Assembly: GCF_019656315.1 (NCBI RefSeq)
Contig: NZ_BPLU01000038.1
Location: 620,001 to 684,000 of the forward strand
Reading direction: 5' to 3'
Origin: Flavobacterium sp. UMI-01
Lineage (GTDB): Bacteria > Bacteroidota > Bacteroidia > Flavobacteriales > Flavobacteriaceae
DNA: 64,000 nt
Part shown: piece after piece, positions 53,001 to 61,944 of the stretch
Numbering within the stretch: position 1 is the first letter of the stretch
Layout of the letters: the number at the start of each line of letters is the position of its first letter
Program-made: the position numbers and the translations under genes
Notes under the pieces: generated by a model
Database searches by the model: none
What the model saw: only the letters and a program-made list of their open reading frames with translations
Told to the model about the DNA's origin: nothing

Positions 53001-56000
53001 ATGCAAAATTCAGAAATAAAAACGACCTGTTCCTATTGTGGTGTAGGATGTGGAATAATTGTCACCAATGATTCTAAAAATGGAGTAAGCGTAAAAGGAG
53101 ATAAAGACCACCCCGTAAACAGAGGTATGCTTTGTTCAAAAGGAATGAACTTGCATTATGTTGTTAATGACACTTCGGATCGAATTCTTTATCCTGAAAT
53201 GCGATGGAGCAAATCCCATCCTAAAGAACGTGTAAGTTGGGACGATGCCTTGGAGCGTGCTGCTGCCGTTTTTTCATCAATTATCAAAAAACACGGCCCT
53301 GATAGCGTAGGGTTTTACATTTCTGGACAATGCTTAACCGAAGAATATTACCTTGTTAACAAACTCGTTAAAGGATTTTTAAAAACCAATAACATCGACA
53401 CCAACTCCCGACTTTGTATGAGTTCAGCTGTGGTGGGATACAAAAAAACCTTTGGTGAAGATTCGGTGCCCATTGCCTACGAAGATATTGAGCTTGCCGA
53501 TACGTTCTTGATAACCGGGGCAAATCCTGCTTGGTGTCACCCAATTCTTTTTAGAAGAATCGAACAACACAAAGAGAAAAACCCAAAAACGAAAATTATT
53601 GTGGTGGACCCACGCAAAACGGACTCAGCACTCAATGCTGATTTACATTTGCAAATCCTTCCTGGTTCAGATATTTACTTGTACCACGCCATCGCCAAAT
53701 GTTTGATTGACAAAGGGTATATTGATAATGATTTTATAAAAAACCACACTGAAAATTTTAAGGCTTACAAAGAATTAGTCGTGAATACTTCTTTGGAAAA
53801 AGCATCTCAATTGTGTGGTATCTCGATTAGTGACATCAAACAAGCCGCTGAAATGATTGCCAAAGCCAAAGGATTTTTATCGCTATGGGCAATGGGATTG
53901 AACCAAAGTGCCATAGGGGTCGATAAAAACACTGCTTTATTGAACTTGTCCTTGTTGACAGGACATGTAGGAAAACCAGGTTCAGGCCCCTTTTCTCTAA
54001 CAGGACAACCCAATGCTATGGGCGGTCGCGAAGTGGGCGGAATGGCCAATTTACTTGCTGTACATAAAGAACTAGCCAACCCTGAACACCGTCAGGAAGT
54101 AGCCGATTTTTGGGGTGTGGACGCCATTTCAGAAAAACCAGGTTTGACCGCCACAGAAATGTTTGACGCTTTAGAATCTGGAAAAATGAAAGCCGTTTGG
54201 ATTATTTGTACCAATCCATTGGTGAGTTTACCCGATGTCCGTAGAGTTGAAAAAGCATTAGAAAACGCCAAATTTGTTGTCGTTCAAGATATTTCACATA
54301 AATCAGACACTTCAAAATACGCTGATTTGTTGCTTCCTGCTGCCGGATGGTTAGAGAAAGAAGGAACCATGACCAATTCTGAAAGACGTATTTCGTATTT
54401 ACCAAAAGGGATAAATCCTCCTGGCGAAGCACTTTCGGATGTAGAAATCCTGACTCGTTTTGCTAAAAAAATGAATTTCAACGGATTCAATTTCAATTCA
54501 ACCGAAGAAATCTACAAGGAATATTGTGCTTTGACCAAAAATACCAATATCGATATTTCGTTTCTTAATTATACCCGTTTGAAAAACGAAGGTACTTTTC
54601 AATGGCCTGTTCCTGATTATGGACACCCAGGAACTCCTCGTTTGTTTACGGACAAAAAGTTTTATACGCCTTCGCAAAAAGCGATTTTCAATTTACCTAC
54701 TTCCATTGACAATACCTCTGAACAACCTACGGACAAATATCCTTTTATCTTGACCACAGGCCGCATCAGAGACCAATGGCATACAATGACTAAAACCGGA
54801 AAAGTAGCCCGATTGCTTTCTCACATTCCGAGTCCCACACTCGAAATCAACCCCATTGATGCTTTCAAAACAGGAATTGAAGATGGCGACATTACCATCG
54901 TTCAAAGTAAAAACGGCGAGGTGCGTGTCAAAGCCAAAGTGACTGATTCTATCAAAGAAGGAGTGGTTTTCTTACCAATGCACTGGGGAAAACAATTGGA
55001 AAACGATTTGAACCGAACCAACAACTTGACCAAAACGGTTGTGGACCCTATTTCCAAAGAACCCGACTTTAAATTTACAACCGTATCCGTTTCGAAATAC
55101 GAAAAACCTTTTCAAAAAATAGCCGTAGTAGGTGCTGGAGCGGCTGCTTTTAGATTCATCCAAAACTACCGCGAAATCAACACTACGGATGAAATCATCG
55201 TTTTCTCTAACGAAGAAAATCCGTTTTACAACCGCGTATTGTTGCCAGAATATGTAACCGATGAACTGTCTTGGGAAAGTTTGCAAAAAATCAAAGAAGA
55301 CTCATTAAGCAAACTCAACATTACTATGAAATCCGGTGTTGCCATCAACAACATCAACAAATCTGAAAACTTAATTACCGATAGCAACGGAATCACGCAT
55401 AGTTATGATGCTTTGATTTTAGCCACGGGAAGCCGACCATTTGTACCTGAAAATGCACAATTGCATTTACCAGGCCGTTTTACCATGCGTAGAAAAGAAG
55501 ATGCGGACCGTCTTAAAAATTACTTAGACGGAACCAAACTCGCTCCAGAAGAACAACACGTAGTGATTGTAGGTGGCGGTTTGTTAGGACTAGAATTAGC
55601 CGCAGCTTTAAAACATAAAAAAGTAAAAATTACCATCATCCAACGAGCTTCTCGATTGATGGAACGCCAATTAGACCGTATTTCCTGCAAATTATTGGCC
55701 GAAGAAGTGCAATTGCGAGACATTCAAATTTATTTTGACAACGAAGTCAGTACAGTATTCGAAACTGACAATGCAAACGAACTGGAAATTGGCCTTAAGA
55801 GTGGTCGAATCCTCACTGCCAATGCCATTGTATATACCATTGGAACCATCCCAAATATTGAAATCGCTAAAGAAACAGGACTTATTTGTGGTCGTGGAGT
55901 CAAAGTTAACCAATACTTACAATCCTCTCAACCTAACATTTATGCCATTGGGGAAATCGCCGAATTCAACAATCAGTTATTCGGAATCACCTCAGCAGCT

Positions 56001-56516
56001 GAAGAACAAGCGGATATTTTGGCTAACTTTATAGCTGGTGACATCAGCAGTTATTACAAAGGTTCGGTCTTGATGAACATCTTAAAACTAGAAGACATCA
56101 ACCTGTGTAGTATTGGTCAAATTGATTTCCCTGAAAATGATGATTCGTACGAAGAAATTATTTTCTCAGACATGAAAAAAAGATACTATAAAAAATGTAT
56201 CGTTAAAAATGACTTGCTAGTGGGCGCCATTTTGATGGGAGACAAAAACGAATTTGCCGAATTCAAAACCATGATTGAAAGCAAAATTGAATTGTCTGAC
56301 AAACGAAACATGCTCCTTCGGGGAAGCGCTTCGAATGCCAAACCAGTAATAGGAAAACTCGTTTGTTCTTGTAGCCAAGTAGGAAGCGGAAATATCGAAG
56401 AAGTCATCAAAGGCGGTTGTACCAACTTTACTGAATTATGTAAAACTACTGGTGCAGGATTAGGCTGCGGAAGTTGCAAAACCGAAGTAAAAGAATTATT
56501 GGCAAAATGTAATTAA
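53001..56516 (+). CDS. nasC: Single-chain assimilatory nitrate reductase (Mo-bisMGD + FAD/NAD + [2Fe-2S])
   Basis: 1171 residues, no signal peptide, cytoplasmic. The N-terminal [4Fe-4S] cluster uses C10, C13, C17 and C45 (CSYCGVGC ... GMLCSKG); the molybdenum ligand is probably C139 in NSRLCMSS. The Mo-bisMGD region runs to about 690 and ends with the dinucleotide-binding LTTGRIRDQWHTMTKTG segment. From about 704 a pyridine-nucleotide-disulfide oxidoreductase domain follows (IAVVGAGAAAFRF, ILATGSRPFVP, VVIVGGGLLGLELA), and residues 1122-1171 are a BFD-like [2Fe-2S] domain with C1122, C1124, C1156, C1159. So the electron donor NasB is fused to NasC, allowing direct NAD(P)H-dependent nitrate reduction. 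Divergent from the Crp/Fnr gene. Confidence 0.92.
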   Translation: MQNSEIKTTCSYCGVGCGIIVTNDSKNGVSVKGDKDHPVNRGMLCSKGMNLHYVVNDTSDRILYPEMRWSKSHPKERVSWDDALERAAAVFSSIIKKHGPDSVGFYISGQCLTEEYYLVNKLVKGFLKTNNIDTNSRLCMSSAVVGYKKTFGEDSVPIAYEDIELADTFLITGANPAWCHPILFRRIEQHKEKNPKTKIIVVDPRKTDSALNADLHLQILPGSDIYLYHAIAKCLIDKGYIDNDFIKNHTENFKAYKELVVNTSLEKASQLCGISISDIKQAAEMIAKAKGFLSLWAMGLNQSAIGVDKNTALLNLSLLTGHVGKPGSGPFSLTGQPNAMGGREVGGMANLLAVHKELANPEHRQEVADFWGVDAISEKPGLTATEMFDALESGKMKAVWIICTNPLVSLPDVRRVEKALENAKFVVVQDISHKSDTSKYADLLLPAAGWLEKEGTMTNSERRISYLPKGINPPGEALSDVEILTRFAKKMNFNGFNFNSTEEIYKEYCALTKNTNIDISFLNYTRLKNEGTFQWPVPDYGHPGTPRLFTDKKFYTPSQKAIFNLPTSIDNTSEQPTDKYPFILTTGRIRDQWHTMTKTGKVARLLSHIPSPTLEINPIDAFKTGIEDGDITIVQSKNGEVRVKAKVTDSIKEGVVFLPMHWGKQLENDLNRTNNLTKTVVDPISKEPDFKFTTVSVSKYEKPFQKIAVVGAGAAAFRFIQNYREINTTDEIIVFSNEENPFYNRVLLPEYVTDELSWESLQKIKEDSLSKLNITMKSGVAINNINKSENLITDSNGITHSYDALILATGSRPFVPENAQLHLPGRFTMRRKEDADRLKNYLDGTKLAPEEQHVVIVGGGLLGLELAAALKHKKVKITIIQRASRLMERQLDRISCKLLAEEVQLRDIQIYFDNEVSTVFETDNANELEIGLKSGRILTANAIVYTIGTIPNIEIAKETGLICGRGVKVNQYLQSSQPNIYAIGEIAEFNNQLFGITSAAEEQADILANFIAGDISSYYKGSVLMNILKLEDINLCSIGQIDFPENDDSYEEIIFSDMKKRYYKKCIVKNDLLVGAILMGDKNEFAEFKTMIESKIELSDKRNMLLRGSASNAKPVIGKLVCSCSQVGSGNIEEVIKGGCTNFTELCKTTGAGLGCGSCKTEVKELLAKCN

Positions 56517-56642
56517 AAAATTAGTGGTCAGTAGTCAGGTTTAAGTGGTCAGTTATTTGAATTGAAATAATGGCAAGTCCTTTACAAAATCAATGGATTA
56601 CTACTTAAACTGAAAACTAAACACTGAACATTGTAAACGAGA

Positions 56643-58091
56643 TTGAACATGGAACTAACACGATTGATAGTAAAAGGAGGCGTATTATCTCCAGGAGAAT
56701 TAAGAGAGATTGTAAATATGGCAATGGATCAGGGACTGGAGACTATTTCTTTCGGTTCTCGTCAGGATATTATTTTCCCACAAGGATTACAGCATATTGA
56801 CAAAGAGAAAATGGGCAACCACCATTTTGTTTTTCCTAATGAAACCAGCGGAAACAACATTGTTTCCTCCTATGTTTCCACTGATATTTTCAGGCATACC
56901 CCTTGGTTGACGGGAAATAAATTTTTGTATGTACTAGAACAATTCAAAAAGCAACCCGACTTAAAAGTAAACATCACCGACCCGAAACAGCAACTTGTTC
57001 CGTTATTTACAGGACACATCAATTTTATAGCCTCAGAACATGAAGATTATTGGTACCTCTACATTCGTTTGCCCAAATGGGAGCGTATGGAAGTTTATCC
57101 AGTACTGATTTACAGCTGGGATATTGCCAAAATTTATTACGAAATCGAAGAGGTAGTCAGCAAAGAATCTTGTGGTATTGACATGATTTTCAGCTTGGTT
57201 AGTGAAGCTTTGGATACTAATAACAGAACCATCGACAAACCTCTAAATGTACCTTTCTATCCTTTTCCGTATTACGAAGGAATGAACCGATTGGGAATTG
57301 ACCAATATTGGTTAGGATTGTACTGGAGAAACAACCTCTACGATTTGAAATTCCTAAAGGAAATGTGCGATTTATGCTTTGATTGCAAAATTGGTAAAAT
57401 CTGTATTACTCCTTGGAAATCATTTATCGTAAAAGGAATTCCAAAGGACAAAAAACTCGATTGGGAAAAATTCTTAGGTAAAAACGGTATCAATGTACGT
57501 CACTCATTATTGGAATTGAACTGGCATTTACCGGTAGCGACCGAATGGGCTCTGAATCTCAAAACATTCCTAGTACGTACCTTGGACCAATTTGACATCA
57601 GTACCTATGGATTGACTTTTGGAATCTCAGACTACAACCGTGAGGGACATTATTTCACTTCAATCGTAGTTGAAAAAAACAAATTACCCAAAGACTTAGA
57701 ATCCATAAAAATACGAGATACATTCAACGTGCTTCATGCTAAAAATTTTGACCCCAACAGCCGTGAATACATCATCCACGCACAAGATGTGGACAAATTA
57801 GAATTGCCTAATATTTTGATTGAATTGAGTCGAAAATACTTCAATCAACTCGGAAACATTGTTGCTGAAAACAACAACGAAACCACCCCTATCAAAAAAG
57901 AAAACACCGTCCAGGATGTGTACCAATGCTCAGAATGTTTAACCGTTTACAACTCAGAGTACGGCGACTTGATTCAAGGAATTGCCAAAGGAACCTTGTT
58001 CAAAGACCTGCCTGAAACCTATTGTTGCTCGCTATGCGAAGCACCAAAAAATAATTTCATAGCTTTGACCAGCGAAACCCAAGAAATCTAA
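56643..58091 (+). CDS. Nitrite/sulfite-reductase-like protein with C-terminal rubredoxin
   Basis: 482 residues, cytoplasmic. Residues 4-100 (VKGGVLSPGELREIVNMAMDQGLETISFGSRQDIIFP) resemble the ferredoxin-like half domain of sulfite/nitrite reductases. The four cysteines typical of siroheme/[4Fe-4S] binding are missing; instead C242, C245, C248 and C253 (CDLCFDCKIGKIC followed by ITPWKSF) could hold another cluster. The tail is a rubredoxin with C429-x2-C432 and C462-x2-C465. Cotranscribed with the nitrate reductase (126-bp spacer) it could be an electron carrier to, or a variant of, nitrite reductase. No ordinary nirB/nirA is present in the window. The spacer 56517-56642 holds nothing recognisable. 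Confidence 0.75.
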   Translation: MNMELTRLIVKGGVLSPGELREIVNMAMDQGLETISFGSRQDIIFPQGLQHIDKEKMGNHHFVFPNETSGNNIVSSYVSTDIFRHTPWLTGNKFLYVLEQFKKQPDLKVNITDPKQQLVPLFTGHINFIASEHEDYWYLYIRLPKWERMEVYPVLIYSWDIAKIYYEIEEVVSKESCGIDMIFSLVSEALDTNNRTIDKPLNVPFYPFPYYEGMNRLGIDQYWLGLYWRNNLYDLKFLKEMCDLCFDCKIGKICITPWKSFIVKGIPKDKKLDWEKFLGKNGINVRHSLLELNWHLPVATEWALNLKTFLVRTLDQFDISTYGLTFGISDYNREGHYFTSIVVEKNKLPKDLESIKIRDTFNVLHAKNFDPNSREYIIHAQDVDKLELPNILIELSRKYFNQLGNIVAENNNETTPIKKENTVQDVYQCSECLTVYNSEYGDLIQGIAKGTLFKDLPETYCCSLCEAPKNNFIALTSETQEI

Positions 58092-58110
58092 AAATACAAA
58101 GTAGAAACAC

Positions 58111-58659
58111 ATGGAAAAAACATTTAAAACTGTAAGCTCTTCACACATAACGATTTCCGAATTGATGTTACCCTCACACACTAACTTTAGTGGCAAAATT
58201 CACGGAGGTTATATTTTGTCTTTAATGGACCAAATTGCCTTTGCCTGTGCTTCAAAGTTCTCGGGAAACTACTGTGTAACAGCTTCTGTAGATACGGTGA
58301 ATTTCCTAAAACCCATCGAAGTAGGTGAATTAGTGACCATGAAAGCCAGTGTGAATTATGTAGGTAAAAGTTCGATGATTGTAGGGATTCGAGTAGAAGC
58401 CGAAAACATTCAAACAGGTGTTATCAAGCACTGTAATTCCTCTTATTTCACGATGGTTTCCAAAGACAAAGAAGGCAACAACTCCCCTGTCCCAGGACTC
58501 ATCTTGACCACGCTCAAAGAAGTGAGCCGTTTCCAGAATTGTTTGCGCCAAATCGAAATGAAACGCATCCGCGAAGAACAAAAAAGCATTGCTACCTTTG
58601 GTTCCATCGATACCATTTTGAACTCCAAAAAATACAATATCAAGGTCGAGTTGCAGTAG
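58111..58659 (+). CDS. Hotdog-fold acyl-CoA thioesterase
   Basis: 182 residues with hotdog-domain features: LMLPSHTNFSGKIHGGYILSLMDQIAFACASKF (substrate Asn/His/Gly and catalytic Asp), then VDTVNFLKPIEVGELVTMKASVNYVGKSSM, and GVIKHCNSSYFTMVSKD. This is the pattern of YciA-type acyl-CoA thioesterases. A C-terminal extension of about 45 residues (RFQNCLRQIEMKRIREEQKS) may aid multimerisation. It follows the rubredoxin gene by 19 bp and is probably read through, though its link with nitrate assimilation is not obvious. Confidence 0.85.
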   Translation: MEKTFKTVSSSHITISELMLPSHTNFSGKIHGGYILSLMDQIAFACASKFSGNYCVTASVDTVNFLKPIEVGELVTMKASVNYVGKSSMIVGIRVEAENIQTGVIKHCNSSYFTMVSKDKEGNNSPVPGLILTTLKEVSRFQNCLRQIEMKRIREEQKSIATFGSIDTILNSKKYNIKVELQ

Positions 58660-58699
58660 TCACAACGCTTCGGGAGTACAATACTTTGTCAGGCTGTCC

Positions 58700-58746
58700 C
58701 GACACTTCGGGAGTACGAAGCAATGTCAGGCTGAGCCTGTCGAAGC
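58700..58746. repeat. REP-like element GTCAGGCTGAGCCTGTCGAAG
   Basis: GTCAGGCTGTCCCGACACTTCGGGAGTAC and GTCAGGCTGAGCCTGTCGAAGC type units follow each other (58688-58746). The second unit (58725-58746) is nearly identical to a segment inside hsdM at 60755-60776. This palindromic family is widespread in flavobacterial intergenic DNA, from memory. Text is limited here to short motifs: GTCAGGCTG, CTTCGGGAGTAC. Confidence 0.6.
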
Positions 58747-58753
58747 TCCATGG

Positions 58754-58960
58754 CATTAAGTTATACTATCGTCAGTTCGAGTTGAGATAAAATTTGCGAC
58801 AGAAAATTTTATCTCAGTAATATCATTAAACTATACTATCGTCAGTTCGAGTTGAGATAAAATTTGCGACTGAAAATTGTATCTCAGTAATATCATTAAA
58901 CTATACTATCGTCAGTTCGAGTTGAGATAAAATTTGCGACAGAAAATTTTATCTCAGTAT
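58754..58960. repeat. Three tandem 70-bp repeats each with a 12-bp stem hairpin
   Basis: CTATCGTCAGTTCGAG recurs at a 70-bp period (58767, 58837, 58907). Each unit contains GAGATAAAATTT-8 nt-AAATTTTATCTC. Units 1 and 3 have perfect stems; unit 2 carries AAAATTGTATCTC, one mismatch in the arm, and a different loop base. They are not coding. Confidence 0.8.
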
Positions 58961-59500
58961 CGAGAACTCAAGCTTACTAACATTCCCCGAAGCACTAAGA
59001 CGCTAGGACAATCGTGGCTCCATTGCAACCTCATTCTCAGCAGTTTTAGGAGCACAACCCCTCCTTTTCAACATAACGACTCGTCCTGCTGTTCATTACA
59101 ATCCACGCCAAAAAAAGGCGTGGGATTTTCATTGCCATCAGGGCTATTTAGTTCGTTTTTATTTTCATAATAGCATTTTAAAATCTTACTTTTAATTACA
59201 AAATTGCATTTTAGATTCTTTCAAAATGCCAAGTTTGTGCATATCCTTTGGGGATAATTTAGGGAACCCACCCTAATATTGTATTTTTTTACCTCAAAAA
59301 CCTATTAAGGATACTGGGTTAAAAAAAGTCCTTACAAAATCTACGCTGAGCTTTAGTAAGGAATCAAAGTAAATCGACTCTTCATTTGTAAACTACCAAC
59401 ATTGACAAGTAGTTTAAAACAAAAATACTTTACTGTTTCCCTCATTTTCATTCATCAGCTTTTTACTATATTTACCAATCAATATACTTACAAACATACA
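58961..59500. other. Spacer before the restriction locus
   Basis: No convincing gene. It contains the terminator at 59101-59125 and AT-rich sequence up to the hsdM start. Open frames here (for example 58934-59170) lack family features. Confidence 0.5.
59101..59125 (+). terminator. Hairpin terminator
   Basis: ATCCACGCC-AAAAAAA-GGCGTGGGAT followed by TTTTC. It lies in the spacer downstream of the nas operon repeats and upstream of hsdM, closing the nas-side transcripts. Confidence 0.65.
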
Positions 59501-60967
59501 ATGGCCAATTTTGCGCAAACATTCAAAAACATAGACGACCTATTATACAAAGATTCAGGAGCCGATTCTGAAATAGACTACATCGAACAAACCTCTTGGG
59601 TGTTGTTTTTAAGATACTTAGACAGTTTTGACAAAAACCGCGAAGACGAAGCCATCTTAGAAGGCAAAGACTACACGAGCATATTAGAAAACAAATACCA
59701 ATGGGAGACTTGGGCAGCACCCAAAAATGATAAAGGAGAAATCGACATCCACAAAGCACTCATTGGCCCCGATTTGGTGAAATTTGTTGAATTTGAGCTT
59801 TTCCCGTATCTGGCGAGTTTTAAAGAAAAGCACATCGATAATCCTAAAACCATTGAATACAAGATTGGCGAAATCTTCTCCGAACTAAGCAACAAAATCA
59901 AATCGGGTTACAACTTGCGTGAAATCATCAATATGGTTGATGGATTGCCTTTTGGTACCAGTAAGGACAAACACGAATTATCGCATCTATACGAAACCAA
60001 AATTAAAAATATGGGGAATGCCGGTCGTAATGGTGGACAATACTATACGCCGAGACCATTAATTCGCACCATGATTAAATTATTGGAACCAAAAATCGGA
60101 GAAAAAATATACGACCCAGCTTGTGGTTCTGCAGGTTTCTTGTGTGAAGCCTATGAGTACCTGTACGAGAAAATGGAGAAAACAGCTGCCAACTTAAATC
60201 AGCTACAGGAAAATACTTTTTTTGGAAAAGAAAAGAAAAACCTAGCCTATATCATTGGTACCATGAACATGATTCTGCATGGAATTGAAGCGCCAAACAT
60301 TGTACATACCAATACACTGGGAGAAAACATACGTGATATTCAGGAAAAAAACCGTTACGACATTATTCTTGCCAATCCACCCTTTGGCGGTAAAGAACGT
60401 GCCGAGGTACAACAAAACTTCGACATCAAAACAGGAGAAACAGCCTTCTTGTTCATGCAGCATTTCATCAAGTCGCTAAAAGCAGGTGGTCGAGCTGCTA
60501 TTGTTATCAAAAATACTTTCTTAAGCAATACGGATAATGCTTCGGTAGCACTGCGCCAACATTTATTAGAAACCTGTAACCTACATACGATTCTCGATAT
60601 GCCACAAGGAACTTTCTTGGGGGCAGGAGTAAAAACGGTAGTCTTGTTTTTTACCAAAGGAGAACCAACAAAAAACATTTGGTACTATCAGCTAGACCCC
60701 GGAAGAAACATGGGGAAAACCAATCCGCTTAACGATGCTGATTTAGATGATTTTGTCAGGCTGAGCTTATCGAAGCCCGAAACCGAAAAATCATGGAATC
60801 TGGCGGTGGCTACTGTTGATGAAAAAACCTGCGACCTCTCGGTTAAAAATCCAAACAAACCCGAAGAAGCACCACTGCGCGAACCGGCTTTAATTTTGGA
60901 AGAAATGCAAACCCTTGACGAGGAAACAGCTGAGATTTTAGGAACTTTAAATGAGTTAGTGGGCTAG
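59501..60967 (+). CDS. hsdM: Type I restriction-modification DNA methyltransferase subunit
   Basis: The open frame extends to 59402 with a TTG, but MANFAQTFKNIDDLLYKDSGAD at 59501 is the usual HsdM start (488 residues). Helical N-domain (SWVLFLRYLDSFDKNRE) then the N6-adenine methyltransferase fold: motif I DPACGSAGF (D205), motif IV NPPFGG (N292). Residues 418-428 read FVRLSLSKPET, encoded by a REP-like DNA segment (60755-60776) that replaces a normal stretch of about equal length in the family. The last codons (EILGTLNELVG) share 18 bp with the end of the next gene. With HsdS it methylates adenine in a bipartite site. Confidence 0.93.
   Translation: MANFAQTFKNIDDLLYKDSGADSEIDYIEQTSWVLFLRYLDSFDKNREDEAILEGKDYTSILENKYQWETWAAPKNDKGEIDIHKALIGPDLVKFVEFELFPYLASFKEKHIDNPKTIEYKIGEIFSELSNKIKSGYNLREIINMVDGLPFGTSKDKHELSHLYETKIKNMGNAGRNGGQYYTPRPLIRTMIKLLEPKIGEKIYDPACGSAGFLCEAYEYLYEKMEKTAANLNQLQENTFFGKEKKNLAYIIGTMNMILHGIEAPNIVHTNTLGENIRDIQEKNRYDIILANPPFGGKERAEVQQNFDIKTGETAFLFMQHFIKSLKAGGRAAIVIKNTFLSNTDNASVALRQHLLETCNLHTILDMPQGTFLGAGVKTVVLFFTKGEPTKNIWYYQLDPGRNMGKTNPLNDADLDDFVRLSLSKPETEKSWNLAVATVDEKTCDLSVKNPNKPEEAPLREPALILEEMQTLDEETAEILGTLNELVG
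60755..60776 (+). repeat. REP-like segment inside hsdM
   Basis: GTCAGGCTGAGCTTATCGAA plus GC matches the intergenic element at 58725-58746 at about 20 of 22 positions. The frame is kept; it encodes VRLSLSK. Confidence 0.75.
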
Positions 60968-61944
60968 TTTGATAACTTGAGGTCACAAATTGTGACTTCA
61001 AATTAAAAGTCATAAATAAAAAAAGTATTTTGAACCGGTCACAAATTGTGACCAGTTCGTCAAAAATAAAAACACAAGTTTCTTGTATGAGTGAACTAAT
61101 AACAATTGAAAATCGCATTTTTACTTTTAGAGGGGAACAAGTGATGATAGATCGTGATCTGGCCGAAATGTATAATGTAGAAGTGAAAAGGTTAAACGAA
61201 CAGGTAAAAAGAAACATAGAACGTTTTCCGGAATCATTTAGATTTCAACTTACAGCTGAAGAAAAAGAGCAACTGGTCGCAAATTGCGACCGGTTCGCTA
61301 CACTTAAACATTCTTCGGCAAACCCCTATGCATTCACAGAACAAGGCGTTGCCATGCTTTCGGCTGTTTTGCGAAGTGATATAGCCATACAGGTAAGCAT
61401 CCAGATTATGCAGGCCTTTGTACACATGCGCAAAAACATCAACAACAACCTGTCGCTGTTACAATTGTCCGACGATTTTGAAAAGTTTAAACTCACTACC
61501 ACTCAACAATTCGATAAAATATTCAATGCATTGGAAAACCATAAAGAACTACCTAAACAAGGCATATTCTTTAACGGACAAACCTATGATGCCTATGCTT
61601 TTGTAAACCAATTAATAAAAGAAGCCAAAACAAGCATCACCGTAATTGACAATTATATAGACGATACCGTAATTACCTTGTTGACTGCTAAAAAACAAAA
61701 CGTAAAAGTTAGCTTACTCATGCAGCAACCCACTAAAAAAATAGAACTCGACGTGCAAAAAGCAAACACCCAATACCCAACATTTCAAATTAAAAAATTC
61801 AAGCTGTCGCATGACCGCTTTATCATTATAGACAATCAGAAGGTCTATCACATAGGCGCTTCGCTCAAAGACCTGGGTAAAAAATGGTTTGCCTTTACCC
61901 TACTGGAACAGGATACCGTAAAATTATTAGGAACTTTAAATGAG
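60938..61944. repeat. 18-bp direct repeats bounding the ORF6N unit
   Basis: TTAGGAACTTTAAATGAG occurs at 60938-60955, the end of hsdM, and at 61927-61944, the end of the ORF6N gene, 989 bp apart. The second copy is followed by the ATG of hsdS 10 bp on, as the hsdM end probably was before insertion. Confidence 0.75.
60982..61052. promoter_or_regulatory. Two copies of palindrome GTCACAAATTGTGAC upstream of the ORF6N gene
   Basis: Perfect 7-bp-arm palindromes at 60982-60996 and 61038-61052, centre to centre 56 bp, before the ORF6N start at 61087. A third, covariant version (GTCGCAAATTGCGAC, 61276-61290) lies inside the gene. Operator for an autoregulating DNA-binding protein is one reading; part of the mobile unit is another. 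Confidence 0.6.

Noticed and set aside
53001-56516. Formate dehydrogenase as alternative for the molybdoprotein
   Set aside because: The Mo ligand context NSRLCMSS, fusion to NirB-like FAD and BFD domains, and neighbouring nitrate transporter support nitrate reductase.
58660-58990. CRISPR array suggested by regular repeats
   Set aside because: Period and content (70-bp units nearly identical throughout) leave no unique spacers, and no cas genes are present.
59402-59500. Extended N-terminus of HsdM
   Set aside because: Begins with TTG and has no similarity to the HsdM start; MANFAQTFKN at 59501 is the family start.
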